DNA of 64,000 nucleotides from positions 372,001 through 436,000 of the forward strand of contig NZ_ACIS01000001.1 in the NCBI RefSeq assembly GCF_000174355.1, read 5' to 3'. Origin of the DNA: Pseudogulbenkiania ferrooxidans 2002. GTDB lineage: Bacteria; Pseudomonadota; Gammaproteobacteria; Burkholderiales; Chromobacteriaceae. Of this stretch, positions 35,026-47,421 are shown one piece after another. Made by a program: the position numbers and the translations under genes. How positions within the stretch are numbered: the stretch's first letter is position 1; the number at the start of each line of letters is the position of its first letter. Under the pieces are notes generated by a model, which saw only the letters and a program-made list of their open reading frames with translations, was not told where the DNA came from and ran no database searches.

Positions 35026-35058
35026 ACAAAACGGCCTCCCGCAGGGGAGGCCGTTGGT
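35026..35058. terminator. Bidirectional terminator between fpr and the decarboxylase
   Basis: A perfect 11-bp stem (AACGGCCTCCC, 35030-35040, with 35045-35055) and a 4-base loop. T-rich tracts flank it in both directions (GGTTTT on plus, TTTTGTTTTAT on minus). Confidence 0.85.
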
Positions 35059-35077
35059 TTTCCGTGAGTGCGGCGGC

Positions 35078-37342
35078 TTACTGCTTAACGCAATCCACGC
35101 AGTACACCTTCTTGCCGTTCTTTTCCATCGCCACCAGGCCGTGCACGTCGGTTTCGAAACCCGGCAGCTCGCCGTTGAACTCCTGGGCGAAGCGCAGGTA
35201 GTCGACGATGGTGCGGTTGAAGCGTTCGCCCGGGATCAGCAGCGGGATGCCCGGCGGGTACGGCGTCAGCAGCACCGAGGTGACGCGGCCTTCCAGTTCC
35301 TCTACCGGCACGCGCTCGATCTCGCGGTGCGCCATCTTGGCGAAGGCGTCGGCCGGACGCATCGCCGGCTCCATCTCGGACAGGTAGATCTCGGTGGTCA
35401 GGCGCGCGATGTCGTGCTTGCTGTACAGCTGGTGAATGCGCTGGCACAGCTCGCGCAGGCCGACGCGCTCGTACTGCGGGTACTTGGCGACGAACTCCGG
35501 CATGATGCGCCACATCGGCTGGTTCTTGTCGAAATCGTCCTTGAACTGCTGCAGCAGCGAGATCAGCGTGTTCCAGCGGCCCTTGGTGATGCCGATGGTG
35601 AACATGATGAAGAAGCTGTACAGGCCGGTCTTCTCCACCACCACGCCGTGCTCGGTCAGGTACTTGGTGACGATGGCGGCCGGGATGCCCATCTCTTCGA
35701 AGCTGCCGTCCACGTCCAGGCCCGGGGTGAGGATGGTGGCCTTGATCGGGTCGAGCAGGTTGAAGCCTTCCTCGATGCCGGCAAAGCCGTGCCAGCGCTC
35801 GTCCGGCTCCAGTTCCCAGTCGGCCGGGTCGCAGATGCCGTCGTCGGACAGTTCGTTCGGCCCCCACACCTTGAACCACCAGTCGTGGCCGTACTCCTCG
35901 TCCACCTTGCGCATGGCGCGGCGGAAGTCCAGCGCCTCCACCAGCGACTCCTCCACCAGTGCCTGGCCGCCCGGCTGCTCCATCATCGCCGCCGCCACGT
36001 CGCAGCTGGCGATGATCGCGTACTGCGGGCTGGTCGAGGTGTGCATCAGGTAGGCCTCGTTGAACCAGGCGGTGTCGAGCTGGCGGTTCTGCGGGTCCTG
36101 CACCAGAATCTGCGAGGCCTGCGAGATGCCGGCCAACAGCTTGTGGGTGGACTGGGTGGAGAAGATCATCGAGTCCTTGCAGCGCGGGCGGCCCTCGCCG
36201 ATGGCGTGGAAGTCGCCGTAGAAGTCGTGGAAGCTCGCGTGCGGCAGCCAGGCTTCATCGAAGTGCAGGGTGTCGACCTCGCCGTCCAGCATGCTCTTGA
36301 TCTCCTCGACGTTGTACAGGATGCCGTCGTAGGTGGACTGGGTGATGGTCAGGATGCGCGGCTTGGCGCCCGGGTTCTTTTCCAGCGCCTCGCGTGCGAA
36401 CGGGTTGGCCAGAATCTTTTTCTTGATGTTGTCGAGCTGGAATTCGGACTTCGGAATCGGGCCGATGATGCCGTAATGGTTGCGCGTCGGCATCAGGAAC
36501 ACCGGAATCGCCCCTGTCATCATGATGGCGTGCAGGTTCGACTTGTGGCAGTTGCGGTCCACCAGCACGATGTCGCCGGCGGCGACGGTGGAGTGCCAGA
36601 CGATCTTGTTCGAGGTCGAGGTGCCGTTGGTGACGAAGAACAGGTGGTCGGCGCTGAAGATGCGCGCGGCGTTGCGCTCGGACGCCGCCACCGGGCCGGT
36701 GTGGTCCAGCAGCTGGCCCAGCTCGTCCACCGCGTTGCACACGTCGGCACGCAGCATGTTCTCGCCGAAGAACTGGTGGAACATCTGGCCCACCGGGCTC
36801 TTCAGGAACGCCACGCCGCCGGAGTGGCCCGGGCAGTGCCAGGAGTAGGAACCGTCGTGGGCGTAATGCACCAGGGCGCGGAAGAACGGCGGCGCCAGCG
36901 TGTCCAGGTACGATTTGGCTTCGCGGATGATGTGGCGCGCCACGAACTCCGGCGTGTCCTCGTGCATGTGGATGAAACCATGCAGCTCGCGCAGGATGTC
37001 GTTCGGAATGTGGCGTGCCGTGCGCGTCTCGCCGTACAGGTAAAGTGGGATATCCGGGTTGCGGCGGCGAATCTCGGCCACGAAGTTGCGCAGATTGGCC
37101 AGCGCATCCAGCGCCTCTTCCGGCGTGCCAGAACCAAACTCCTCGTCGTCGATCGACAGGATGAAGCCGGCGGCGCGGCTCTGTTGCTGGGCAAACGACG
37201 TCAGATCGCCGTAGCTGGTATAACCCACGACTTCCATGCCTTCCTTCTCCATCGCAGCGGCCAGCTCGCGGATGCCGGAGCCGCTGGTGTTTTCGGAACG
37301 GAAGTCTTCGTCGATGATGACGATGGGGAAATGGAAACGCAT
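35078..37342 (-). CDS. Arginine/lysine/ornithine decarboxylase (fold type I, AdiA/LdcC-like)
   Basis: A 754-residue PLP decarboxylase with the three-part architecture of the inducible and constitutive basic amino-acid decarboxylases: an N-terminal wing (receiver-like, residues about 1-130), a large PLP domain with TNGTSTSNKIV, DRNCHKSNLHAIMMTGA, DEAW and the PLP lysine in STHKLLAGISQ, and a C-terminal domain (TPYPPGIPLLIPGE). Start at ATG 37342 with GAGGAC six bases upstream; the Met at 37420 would add a poor leader. Product would be agmatine, cadaverine or putrescine; similarity to AdiA-length enzymes (about 755 residues) slightly favours arginine, without proof. No antiporter gene adjoins it, so a polyamine-supply role is as likely as acid resistance. 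Confidence 0.9.
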   Translation of the reverse strand: MRFHFPIVIIDEDFRSENTSGSGIRELAAAMEKEGMEVVGYTSYGDLTSFAQQQSRAAGFILSIDDEEFGSGTPEEALDALANLRNFVAEIRRRNPDIPLYLYGETRTARHIPNDILRELHGFIHMHEDTPEFVARHIIREAKSYLDTLAPPFFRALVHYAHDGSYSWHCPGHSGGVAFLKSPVGQMFHQFFGENMLRADVCNAVDELGQLLDHTGPVAASERNAARIFSADHLFFVTNGTSTSNKIVWHSTVAAGDIVLVDRNCHKSNLHAIMMTGAIPVFLMPTRNHYGIIGPIPKSEFQLDNIKKKILANPFAREALEKNPGAKPRILTITQSTYDGILYNVEEIKSMLDGEVDTLHFDEAWLPHASFHDFYGDFHAIGEGRPRCKDSMIFSTQSTHKLLAGISQASQILVQDPQNRQLDTAWFNEAYLMHTSTSPQYAIIASCDVAAAMMEQPGGQALVEESLVEALDFRRAMRKVDEEYGHDWWFKVWGPNELSDDGICDPADWELEPDERWHGFAGIEEGFNLLDPIKATILTPGLDVDGSFEEMGIPAAIVTKYLTEHGVVVEKTGLYSFFIMFTIGITKGRWNTLISLLQQFKDDFDKNQPMWRIMPEFVAKYPQYERVGLRELCQRIHQLYSKHDIARLTTEIYLSEMEPAMRPADAFAKMAHREIERVPVEELEGRVTSVLLTPYPPGIPLLIPGERFNRTIVDYLRFAQEFNGELPGFETDVHGLVAMEKNGKKVYCVDCVKQ

Positions 37343-37675
37343 GCCTGTGTCCTCATACACGGCGTACCGGAACGTCACCGGCACGCTGGGATAAAGGGCG
37401 CTTAGCACCGCGGTACGCATGGGATTGGTAGGGGGTGTTCACCGTCGTTTTGTCACTGCGGACGCACGACGCTAAACCCGCCCTTTGGCAATCGTTTCGC
37501 CAGCCGGCTTAGGTCAACCCGAAAGAAAAGCGCGTAGTGTAGCGGATAATCGTGAACAATGTTGCACTACGGAAAGCGTGTTTTTACGCGCCTCGCCGCC
37601 ACGCCGGATCACGCTGGCCAAGACCCTCCGCACCGGGCTGGCAGGGGGGGCGGAATCGACCGTTTAACGGGCCTT

Positions 37676-39196
37676 TCAGCCCTCCGGGGGCGGTTTATCG
37701 TCAGACTCCGGATGAGGCTCCAAGGTGCCCGGCGGCTGTCGCTTTTTTTTCCACCGCGCCCGGTACAACCCCAGCGCCTTCAGCACCACCGCCCCGCCCG
37801 AGAGCAACAGCAAGAGCGCCAGCGGCCCGGCGATCAGGTAGGGAAACAGGGCGCTGACCAGGGCCAGCAGTAGCAGCGCGGCGCCGATGGTCAGGAAGGA
37901 GCTGGCTTCGCTGGCTTCCACGGTGCGCGTACCGCGTACCGCCGCCCCCAGTGCATCGCCGATGCGCGCCGCCTGGCGCGCGGCCGCCGAGGCACCTAAC
38001 GCCGCAGCGCCCGGCTTGGGCAACAGCAGGCTCTGGTAATCGCGCTGGCGCGGCCGGCTCAGTACCGGGCGGTGGCGGTGTGCCGACAGCCGCACCTCGG
38101 TGGCGTGCTCCAGGTCGTCGAGAAACTTGTCGGCGAGCTTGCCGGCGATCTCCTCGTCCTCCACGGCCACATCGATTTCGCGGTTGGCAAGCCAGCTCGA
38201 CAGGTTCAGGTTGGACGAACCCAGGCGCGCCCAGCGTCCGTCCGCCACCGCCGTCTTGGCGTGGATCATCGGTCCGTCCCACTCGAACACCCGCACCCCG
38301 GCTTCCAGCAGCGGCCGGTACAGCGTGCGCGACACCGTGGCGATCCAGCCGATGTCGCTCGAGCGCGGCACCAGCAGGCGCACGTCGACGCCATCCTTGG
38401 CCGCGTTCTGCAATGCCGTCAGGTAGGTGCTGGTGCCCATGAAATAGGCATCGGTCAGCCACAGCGAACGGCGCGCGAAGCTGGCGATCAAGAGGTCCAG
38501 CCGCATCAGGTTGGCGGTGGCCGGGGTGGTGGCGATCAGCCGCGCCGCCACGCTGCCGCCGATCATGCTGCGGCTCGCCTGGCGCAGCGACTCGTCCAGC
38601 GCTTCGCCGCAACTGGCCCAGCTGTCGGTGAAGGCGTCGATGGCATCCTGCAGTACCGGGCCGCTGAGCCGTGCACCAGTATCGCGCCACGGCTCCCCCC
38701 CCTTGTCCGGTTTGCCCTCCCAGCGCGAGCTGATGCCCAGTCCGGAGATGAACGCCTCCGCCCCGTCGACGATGATCAGCTTGCGATGGTTGCGCCCCAG
38801 CGGACTGCTGCCGCCCGACAGGCTCGGCCGGTTGTAGGTACGCACCTCGGCGCCGGCGGCCTGCAGAGGCTTGAAGAAGCCGCGCAAGTGCGCCTTCCAG
38901 CTGCCCAGCCAGTCCACCAGCAAGCGCACCTGCACCCCCTTGGTGGCTTGCTCGATCAGGATTTCCCGGATACGTTGGCCGAAGCTGTCGTCGGCGAAGA
39001 TATAGATTTCGATCAGGATCGAATCGCAGGCTCCCGACAGCGCCGCCTCCCAGGCCGGGAAGTTCTCGCGGCTGTCGAAAAGCAGGTCAATGGTGTTGCC
39101 ATTGATCAGCGGCGCGCCCGCCGATCGGGCGAATGCCTGGTCAGCCAGCTGCCGGACGAAATCCAGGGCGGCGGGGGAGGGTTTAGAGCTGGGCAT
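37676..39196 (-). CDS. Phospholipase D-like / cardiolipin synthase family protein
   Basis: A 506-residue protein with two HKD motifs: NHRKLIIVDG near residue 155 and MIHAKTAVADG near residue 320, each followed by the GS/SN element. Such proteins join phosphatidylglycerol or phosphatidylethanolamine units into cardiolipin (ClsB/ClsC-like). The C-terminal ~110 residues are unusual: an Ala-rich linker, two hydrophobic helices (about 450-495) and a basic, proline-rich tail. Start at ATG 39196 where the conserved region begins; an in-frame Met at 39256 is unlikely. Divergent from gltB. Confidence 0.85.
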   Translation of the reverse strand: MPSSKPSPAALDFVRQLADQAFARSAGAPLINGNTIDLLFDSRENFPAWEAALSGACDSILIEIYIFADDSFGQRIREILIEQATKGVQVRLLVDWLGSWKAHLRGFFKPLQAAGAEVRTYNRPSLSGGSSPLGRNHRKLIIVDGAEAFISGLGISSRWEGKPDKGGEPWRDTGARLSGPVLQDAIDAFTDSWASCGEALDESLRQASRSMIGGSVAARLIATTPATANLMRLDLLIASFARRSLWLTDAYFMGTSTYLTALQNAAKDGVDVRLLVPRSSDIGWIATVSRTLYRPLLEAGVRVFEWDGPMIHAKTAVADGRWARLGSSNLNLSSWLANREIDVAVEDEEIAGKLADKFLDDLEHATEVRLSAHRHRPVLSRPRQRDYQSLLLPKPGAAALGASAAARQAARIGDALGAAVRGTRTVEASEASSFLTIGAALLLLALVSALFPYLIAGPLALLLLLSGGAVVLKALGLYRARWKKKRQPPGTLEPHPESDDKPPPEG

Positions 39197-39257
39197 GGCC
39201 AGATTGTATATTGTCAGACATGGCGTGAACCAAGGTGATGCATGTGCACCACGCATG

Positions 39258-39272
39258 GCACCAAAATGGTGC
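39258..39272 (+). promoter_or_regulatory. NtrC-type site upstream of gltB
   Basis: GCACCAAAATGGTGC, a perfect dyad very close to the enteric NtrC site at glnA (GCACC-N5-GGTGC). It lies about 210 bases before gltB in an AT-rich gap. A run of T follows, so a hairpin terminator is the alternative, but no plus-strand gene lies upstream to end. Confidence 0.45.
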
Positions 39273-39482
39273 TTTTTGTGTCGTTTATATGAAAATCCGT
39301 GTCACAAAGATGAAAAATAATTCTTTGAAAAAATCCGGATTTCCCAATTTTTTTGTCAAAAAAAACAGCGTAATGCTTTGATTTAAAAGCAATTATGCGC
39401 CGCACAAAAAGCGGTTGCAGGAGGGCGCGCCTTGACCTTAGAATCAAAGACATTCGCTTCACATTATAATCAGGTAGATGGT

Positions 39483-42400
39483 ATGGAAAGACAGCAATGG
39501 CTGCAGGGCACCTTGTACCGCCCGGATTTCGAGCAGGATAGCTGTGGCTTTGGTTTGATCGCCCAACTGGAGGACAAACCGAGTCATTGGCTGGTGCAGA
39601 CCGCAATTTCCTCGCTCGCCAAACTGACCCATCGCGGTGCGGTGGCCGCCGACGGCAAATCGGGCGACGGTTGCGGCCTGTTGTTCCGCAAACCCGACGG
39701 CTTCCTGCGCGAAGTCGCCCACGAGGCCGGCATTGCCCTCAAGGCGAGCTACGCCGCCGGTCTGGTGTTCCACCATCCCGAGCAGGAGCAGGGCCAGCGC
39801 AGCCTGCGTCGCCTGAAAGAGTTCCTCGAAGCGCAGGAACTCGAAGTGGCCGGCTTCCGCACTGTGCCGGTGGACGTCTCGGCTTGTGGCGAATACGCCA
39901 TCAAGACCCTGCCCTCCATGGTGCAGGTGTTCGTGAACTGTCCGTTCGGCATGGACGACGCCAGCTTCCAGCGCCGCCTGTACATGGCGCGCCGCCAGGC
40001 CGAGAAGGCCAACAAGGCCGAAGACGGTTATTTCTACCTGCCGACCCTGTCGCCGCACACCCTGTCCTACAAGGGCCTGGTCACGCCGGAAAACCTGCCG
40101 AAGTTCTTCCTCGATCTGCAGGACGAGCGTTTCGAGGCCAGCCTGGCGGTGTTCCACCAGCGCTTCTCCACCAACACCTGGCCGCAGTGGAAGCTGGCTC
40201 AGCCGTTCCGTTTCCTCGCCCATAACGGCGAGATCAACACGGTGCAGGGCAACCGCTACTGGTCCAAGGCGCGCGAGCGCATCATGTCGACGCCGCACCT
40301 CGACATGGACGCCATCCGCCCGATCGTGCAGACCGATGGCTCCGATTCGATGAGCCTCGACAACATGCTCGAAGGCCTGCTGATGGGCGGCATTCCGCTG
40401 TTCCGCGCGTTGCGCCTGTTGGTGCCGCCGGCCTGGCAGAACGTCGACTCCACCGACAAGGATCTGCGCGCCTTCTACGAATTCAACTCGATGCACATGG
40501 AGCCGTGGGACGGTCCGGCCGGCATCGTGCTGACCGACGGCCGCTACGCCGCCTGTCTGCTCGACCGCAACGGCTTGCGCCCGGCGCGCTGGGTGCTGAC
40601 CCGCGACAACATCCTCACCATCGCCTCCGAAGTGGGGGTATGGGACTACAAGCCGGAAGAAGTCGTGCGCAAGGGCCGCGTCAAGCCGGGCCAGCTGTTC
40701 GCCGCCGACCTCACCACCGGCGAACTGTTGATGCCGGAAGACATCGATGCCCAGCTGAAGAGTGCCAAGCCATACCGTCAGTGGATCAAGGACAGCGGCA
40801 AGTATCTCGAGCTGTCGATTGAGGATGACTCCTCCCTCGAAGCGATGCCGAAGGACGAACTGCTAAAGTATCAGAAGCTGTTCAACGTCAGCTTCGAAGA
40901 GCGCGATCAGGTGCTGCGCGTACTGGCCGATGACGGCCAGGAAGCCATTGGTTCCATGGGTGACGACACCCCGATGGCGGTGCTGTCGCAAAAGGTCCGC
41001 TCGCCGTTCGACTTCCTGCGCCAGCAGTTCGCCCAGGTCACCAACCCGCCGATCGACCCGATCCGCGAAGCGGTGGTGATGTCGCTCAACACCGTGTTCG
41101 GTCCCGAGCGCAACATGTTCGAAGAGAGCGCTGAGCACGCCAAGCGTCTCGAAGTGCGCTCGCCGGTGCTGTCTCACGAAAAGTTCGTGCGTGTCACCAC
41201 GCGTCCGGAAAGCTACCTCAAGTCGACCTCCTTCGACCTGTGCTACGACCCGTCCGAGGGAGGCCTGAAGGCTGCCATCGAGCGCCTGTGTCAGCACGTG
41301 GTGGACGCCGTGCGCGAGGGCACCGTGGTGGTGGTGCTGTCCGACCGCACCCTCGGTGACGGCCGCCTGCCGATCCATGCGCTGTTCGCCACCGGTGCCG
41401 TGCACCACGCCCTGATCGATGCCGGCCTGCGCTGCAAGAGCAATATCGTGGTGGAAACCGGCACCGCGCGTGATGCACACCAGATTGCATGTCTGCTGGG
41501 CTATGGCGCGACCGCCGTCTACCCCTACCTCGCCTACCAGATCATCGCCGAACTGGTGCAGTCGGGCGAGGTCGAGCTGAAGACCAACGAAGCGCTGCAG
41601 CACTACCGCAAGGGCATCAACAAGGGCCTCTTGAAGGTGCTGTCGAAGATGGGGATTTCGACCGTTGCCTCCTACCGTGGCGCGCAGCTGTTCGAAGCCG
41701 TCGGCATCCACGAGGAAGTCGTCGAGCTCTGCCTGAAAGGCACCGTGAGCCGCGTCTCCGGCGCCAACTTCGAGGACTTCGAAGACGACCAGCAGAAGCT
41801 GGTTCGCCTCGCCTTCAACCCGATGCGTTCGATCACCCAGGGTGGCCTGCTGAAGTACGTGCACGGCGAGGAATACCACGCCTACAACCCTGACGTGGTG
41901 ATGCAGCTGCAGAAGGCAGTGCAGAACGACGACTACAACGCCTACCTGAAGTACGCCGAGCTGGTCAACGAGCGTCCGGTGGCGATGATCCGCGACCTGA
42001 TGCAGCTCAAGCTGGCCGACAACCCGATCCCGCTCGACGAAGTCGAGTCGGTCGAGTCCATCGTCAAACGTTTCGACTCCGCCGGTATGTCGCTGGGCGC
42101 GCTGTCGCCGGAAGCGCACGAGGCGCTGGCCACCGCCATGAACCGTCTCGGCGGCCGCTCCAACTCCGGTGAGGGTGGCGAAGACCAGGCGCGCTACGGC
42201 ACCGAGAAGATGTCGAAGATCAAGCAGGTCGCCTCCGGCCGCTTCGGCGTCACCCCGCATTACCTGGTCAACGCCGAAGTGCTGCAGATCAAGGTGGCGC
42301 AGGGCGCCAAGCCGGGCGAGGGCGGCCAGCTGCCGGGCGACAAGGTGTCGCCGCTGATCGCCAAGCTGCGTCACTCCAAGCCTGGCATTAGCCTGATTTC

Positions 42401-43931
42401 GCCGCCGCCGCACCACGACATCTACTCGATCGAAGACCTGGCCCAGCTGATCTTCGACCTGAAGCAGGTCAACCCCGACGCGTTGGTGTCGGTGAAACTG
42501 GTGGCCGAACCGGGTGTCGGCACCATCGCCGCCGGCGTGGCCAAGGCCTACGCCGACCTGATCACCATCTCCGGCTACGACGGCGGTACCGGCGCCAGCC
42601 CGCTGACCTCGGTCAAGTACGCCGGCACGCCGTGGGAACTGGGCCTCTCCGAAGCCCAGCAGGTGCTGCGCGCCAACGGCCTGCGCGGCCGCGTGCGGGT
42701 GCAGACCGACGGTGGCCTGAAGACCGGCCTCGACGTGGTCAAGGCCGCCATCCTCGGCGCCGAATCGTTCGGCTTCGGTACCGGCCCGATGGTGGCGCTG
42801 GGTTGCAAGTACCTGCGGATCTGCCACCTCAACAACTGCGCAACCGGCGTCGCCACGCAGGAAATGAAGCTGCGCTCCAAGTACTTCATCGGCCTGCCGG
42901 AAATGGTGATGAACTACTTCCTGTTCATCGCCCGCGAAACCCGCGAGTGGATGGCCAAGCTCGGCGTGCGCACCATGGAAGAACTGATCGGCCGCATGGA
43001 CCTGATGGGTCTGTTGCAGGGCCAGAGCGAGCGCCAGCAGCGTCTCGACCTGTCTCCGCTGCTGAACCAGGGCTCCATTCCGGACAGCGAACCGCGCTTC
43101 TGCGTCGATGACCGCAACCCGTCGTTCGACAAGGGCGAGTTGGCCGAAGCCATCGTCAAGGATGCCCTGCCGGCGATCCAGGCCAAGCAGATGCTGCGGC
43201 TGGAGTACCCGATCGAGAACATCCACCGCTCCATCGGCGCCCGTCTGTCCGGTGAAATCGCCAAGGCGCATGGGGCGGCCGGCCTGCCGGAAGGCTGCCT
43301 GACCGTCAAGTTCACCGGTTCGGCCGGGCAGAGCTTTGGCGTCTGGAACGCGCCCGGCCTGCACCTGGAAGTGGAAGGCGACGCCAACGACTACGTCGGC
43401 AAAGGCATGGCCGGTGGCCGCGTGGTGGTCTACCCGCCGAAAGGCGCGGCATATAAGTCGCACGAGTCGATCATCATCGGCAACACCTGCCTGTACGGTG
43501 CCACCGGCGGCCAGCTCTACGCGTCCGGCGTCGCCGGCGAGCGCTTCGGGGTGCGCAACTCCGGCGCGCTGGCGGTGATCGAAGGCGCGGGCGACCACTG
43601 CTGCGAATACATGACCGGCGGCTGCGTAATCTCGCTGGGCGAAACCGGCTACAACTTCGGCGCCGGCATGACCGGGGGCTTCGCCTTCGTCTACGACCCG
43701 AACGAACGCTTCGCCTACCGCTACAACAACGAGCTGGTGGACATCCACCTGATCAACGGCGAAGCCATGGGTATGTACCGTGCCTTCCTGTTGGACAAGC
43801 TGGCCAAGCACGTCGAATTCACCGGTTCCGATATCGGCCGCAACATGCTGGAAAACTTCGACGACTTCGTCGACTACTTCTGGCTGGTGAAGCCCAAGGC
43901 CGCCAAGCTCGATAGCCTGCTGAAGGATTGA
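39483..43931 (+). CDS. gltB: Glutamate synthase (NADPH) large subunit
   Basis: A 1482-residue enzyme that makes glutamate from glutamine and 2-oxoglutarate. Order: a short propeptide, then the N-terminal nucleophile Cys in [10 protein letters not shown] (class II amidotransferase, about 1-400), a linker, the FMN-binding TIM barrel with [12 protein letters not shown] and [19 protein letters not shown], the 3Fe-4S cysteines in [15 protein letters not shown], and the C-terminal beta-helix (GxxxG repeats about 1250-1450). Start at ATG 39483 with AGGT upstream; TTG 39432 is in frame but would precede a TATAAT box. Followed by gltD. Confidence 0.96.
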   Translation: MERQQWLQGTLYRPDFEQDSCGFGLIAQLEDKPSHWLVQTAISSLAKLTHRGAVAADGKSGDGCGLLFRKPDGFLREVAHEAGIALKASYAAGLVFHHPEQEQGQRSLRRLKEFLEAQELEVAGFRTVPVDVSACGEYAIKTLPSMVQVFVNCPFGMDDASFQRRLYMARRQAEKANKAEDGYFYLPTLSPHTLSYKGLVTPENLPKFFLDLQDERFEASLAVFHQRFSTNTWPQWKLAQPFRFLAHNGEINTVQGNRYWSKARERIMSTPHLDMDAIRPIVQTDGSDSMSLDNMLEGLLMGGIPLFRALRLLVPPAWQNVDSTDKDLRAFYEFNSMHMEPWDGPAGIVLTDGRYAACLLDRNGLRPARWVLTRDNILTIASEVGVWDYKPEEVVRKGRVKPGQLFAADLTTGELLMPEDIDAQLKSAKPYRQWIKDSGKYLELSIEDDSSLEAMPKDELLKYQKLFNVSFEERDQVLRVLADDGQEAIGSMGDDTPMAVLSQKVRSPFDFLRQQFAQVTNPPIDPIREAVVMSLNTVFGPERNMFEESAEHAKRLEVRSPVLSHEKFVRVTTRPESYLKSTSFDLCYDPSEGGLKAAIERLCQHVVDAVREGTVVVVLSDRTLGDGRLPIHALFATGAVHHALIDAGLRCKSNIVVETGTARDAHQIACLLGYGATAVYPYLAYQIIAELVQSGEVELKTNEALQHYRKGINKGLLKVLSKMGISTVASYRGAQLFEAVGIHEEVVELCLKGTVSRVSGANFEDFEDDQQKLVRLAFNPMRSITQGGLLKYVHGEEYHAYNPDVVMQLQKAVQNDDYNAYLKYAELVNERPVAMIRDLMQLKLADNPIPLDEVESVESIVKRFDSAGMSLGALSPEAHEALATAMNRLGGRSNSGEGGEDQARYGTEKMSKIKQVASGRFGVTPHYLVNAEVLQIKVAQGAKPGEGGQLPGDKVSPLIAKLRHSKPGISLISPPPHHDIYSIEDLAQLIFDLKQVNPDALVSVKLVAEPGVGTIAAGVAKAYADLITISGYDGGTGASPLTSVKYAGTPWELGLSEAQQVLRANGLRGRVRVQTDGGLKTGLDVVKAAILGAESFGFGTGPMVALGCKYLRICHLNNCATGVATQEMKLRSKYFIGLPEMVMNYFLFIARETREWMAKLGVRTMEELIGRMDLMGLLQGQSERQQRLDLSPLLNQGSIPDSEPRFCVDDRNPSFDKGELAEAIVKDALPAIQAKQMLRLEYPIENIHRSIGARLSGEIAKAHGAAGLPEGCLTVKFTGSAGQSFGVWNAPGLHLEVEGDANDYVGKGMAGGRVVVYPPKGAAYKSHESIIIGNTCLYGATGGQLYASGVAGERFGVRNSGALAVIEGAGDHCCEYMTGGCVISLGETGYNFGAGMTGGFAFVYDPNERFAYRYNNELVDIHLINGEAMGMYRAFLLDKLAKHVEFTGSDIGRNMLENFDDFVDYFWLVKPKAAKLDSLLKD

Positions 43932-44000
43932 TGATTGATCATGGATGGGGCCGATGCCCCGTCCCTTCGGCTCCAGCTCTGAATCACACAGATATGATAG

Positions 44001-45467
<1,467 letters not shown>

Positions 45468-45494
45468 GACAACGAATTGTTCGACCTAGCTTAC

Positions 45495-45514
45495 AACCCG
45501 CCGAGAGGCGGGTT
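45495..45514. terminator. Hairpin between gltD and gmm
   Basis: AACCCGCC (45495-45502) and its complement (45507-45514) with a GAGA loop, between convergent genes. There is no T run on the plus strand, so termination strength is uncertain. Confidence 0.4.
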
Positions 45515-46022
45515 ACTGATGGGGCAGGGATATCTGAAAGTAAGCTCGGGTATTGGCATGGATTGCTAAGTCTGGGCAAATCTGCTCCGGACTTAGCCAC
45601 TGATAGCGGGCATGCTGTAGTCGAGGCAATCCTGTAGGTATTTCTGGCAAGGTAAGGCAGTAGGCCAGCACTACATAATGCGTCCCGAAGCCGGGTTGCC
45701 TACCCGCATTGGTCGGGTATTGGTGCTCCCAAACCCCATAAGGTTGGGCTTGATGGCGGCAGATGCTCACCCCAAGCTCATCTAAGGTCAGGCGTTTAAA
45801 GGCTTGATCCAGCGTCTCATCCTTGAGCACCCTGCCTCCGGGGACAAACCAGAAACCTGCGGCGGGTTCGTTATTGCGCAATCCCAACAGATACTGACCT
45901 TGCCCGTTGCCGATGATCAGGTCAATCGAGACTAGCGGCGTGCACCGTACTACGTGCATGAAGTCATCAAAGGGCAGGTTGGTTGTCGGGCTATCAATGG
46001 CAGGGAAGTCAGCAGCGGCCAT
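45513..46022 (-). CDS. gmm: GDP-mannose mannosyl hydrolase (Nudix family)
   Basis: A 169-residue Nudix-type enzyme that hydrolyses GDP-mannose (or GDP-glucose) to GDP and sugar. [41 protein letters not shown] carries a modified Nudix box in which the usual REXXEE is replaced by KRLTLDELG, typical of Gmm. Start at ATG 46022, overlapping the end of manC by 14 bases; the Met at 46049 is an alternative. Last gene of the polysaccharide operon. In E. coli it sits with gmd and fcl in the colanic acid and O-antigen clusters and tunes GDP-mannose supply. Confidence 0.88.
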   Translation of the reverse strand: MAAADFPAIDSPTTNLPFDDFMHVVRCTPLVSIDLIIGNGQGQYLLGLRNNEPAAGFWFVPGGRVLKDETLDQAFKRLTLDELGVSICRHQAQPYGVWEHQYPTNAGRQPGFGTHYVVLAYCLTLPEIPTGLPRLQHARYQWLSPEQICPDLAIHANTRAYFQISLPHQ

Positions 46023-47421
46023 AGCGGTCTTCAAAGCGGACGATGTCATCCTCGCCCAAATAGGCCCCGGATTGCACTTCGATTAATTCAAGGGGAATTT
46101 TCCCTGGATTTTCCAATGCGTGTATAACCCCCACAGGGATGTAGACCGACTGATTCTCCGCTAGCAGTAGCTCCTGATCACCCTTCAGTACTTTGGCGGT
46201 ACCGGAAACCACGACCCAGTGCTCGGCGCGGTGATGATGCATTTGCACTGAGAGGCGCGCCCCCGGCTTTACTGTGATCCGCTTTACCTGGTAGCGCTCG
46301 CCGCTATCGATACTGTCGTAACAACCCCATGGGCGATACACCACGCGGTGATGTACGGCTTCCGAGCGGCCGGCATGGTTCAATAGCTCAACCACCTTTT
46401 TGACATCCTGCACTTTGTCCTTGTGTGCTACGAGTACGGCATCGTCTGTATCAACCACGATCAGATCATCTACGCCGACTGTAGCGATTAGCCGGCCATC
46501 ACTGCTATGCAGATAGCAATTATGGCTATCTACCGCGGTAACGTCCCCTTTTTCGACATTTCCGTGAGCATTCTTTGCCGAAACATCCCAAAGTGCCGAC
46601 CATGAGCCGACATCACTCCAGCCTGCCGATAGCGGCACTACCACTGCCTTGTCTGTTTTTTCCATCACCGCATAGTCGATGGAGTCTCCCGGGCTGGCTG
46701 AAAAAGCTTCTTTGCCAAGGCGAATAAAATCCAGATCTGAAGTTGCAGTCTCAACTGCTCGGCGGCAGGCAACAAGCATTTCCGGAGCAAACTTTTCCAA
46801 TTCTCTAATCAACGCTGATGCACGGAACAGGAACATGCCGCTGTTCCACAGGTAATCGCCATCTGCAAGATAAGCTCGCGCAGTTGATAGATCAGGTTTT
46901 TCGACGAAGCGTCGAACAGAAAACGTACCAGAGCCCCCTCGATCATCGCCCTTCTGGATATAGCCATATCCGGTTTCGGGAGCTGTGGGTACAATGCCAA
47001 ACGTCACCAAAGCCCCATCCTGTGCAGCCTGAAAAGCCACCTTGATAGAGGCCTGAAAGGCCGTTACATCCTGTATCGAGTGGTCAGCGGCCAGCACCAG
47101 CAAGAGTGGGTCACCATCGTCGCACATCGCATGTAACGCTGCAGCGGCAATGGCCGGGGCCGTATTACGGCCAATAGGTTCAAGCAGAATACCGGCCCCC
47201 TGCACGCCTTGCTGGCGCAGTTGCTCGGCAACGATGAAGCGATGTTCTTCGTTACAAATCACCAACGGTTGCTGGCAATCGCTGACCCCATCAAGGCGTG
47301 ACAGAGTTTCCTGCATCATGCTTCGGCTGGAGGTCAGTGGCAGGAACTGCTTGGGAAACAGGCCCCGTGACAGTGGCCACAGGCGAGTACCAGAGCCGCC
47401 GGAGAGAATAACCGGGATCAT
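46009..47421 (-). CDS. manC: Mannose-1-phosphate guanylyltransferase / mannose-6-phosphate isomerase
   Basis: A 470-residue bifunctional enzyme (type II PMI) making GDP-mannose. The nucleotidyltransferase part has [13 protein letters not shown] near the start and FVEKPD; the C-terminal cupin isomerase has [23 protein letters not shown] and EVQSG. GDP-mannose feeds gmd in this cluster. Start ATG overlaps the upstream glycosyltransferase stop (ATGA). No phosphomannomutase (manB) gene is present here. Confidence 0.95.
   Translation of the reverse strand: MIPVILSGGSGTRLWPLSRGLFPKQFLPLTSSRSMMQETLSRLDGVSDCQQPLVICNEEHRFIVAEQLRQQGVQGAGILLEPIGRNTAPAIAAAALHAMCDDGDPLLLVLAADHSIQDVTAFQASIKVAFQAAQDGALVTFGIVPTAPETGYGYIQKGDDRGGSGTFSVRRFVEKPDLSTARAYLADGDYLWNSGMFLFRASALIRELEKFAPEMLVACRRAVETATSDLDFIRLGKEAFSASPGDSIDYAVMEKTDKAVVVPLSAGWSDVGSWSALWDVSAKNAHGNVEKGDVTAVDSHNCYLHSSDGRLIATVGVDDLIVVDTDDAVLVAHKDKVQDVKKVVELLNHAGRSEAVHHRVVYRPWGCYDSIDSGERYQVKRITVKPGARLSVQMHHHRAEHWVVVSGTAKVLKGDQELLLAENQSVYIPVGVIHALENPGKIPLELIEVQSGAYLGEDDIVRFEDRYGRC

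Noticed and set aside
34226..37405. Plus-strand open frame of over 1000 codons
   Set aside because: Shadow of fpr and of the decarboxylase on the other strand; no family sequence, typical of high-GC DNA.
39400..39420. Sigma54 promoter before gltB
   Set aside because: A TTGCA is present at 39414-39418, but the GG of the -24 element is absent at the required distance.
39432..39470. TTGACC as -35 with TATAAT as -10 before gltB
   Set aside because: The spacing is 27 bases, too long for one promoter; TATAAT may still be a -10 with a weak -35.
40863..43811. Minus-strand open frame of almost 1000 codons inside gltB
   Set aside because: Antisense of a fully conserved gltB; His/Gln/Val-rich shadow composition, no start signal.
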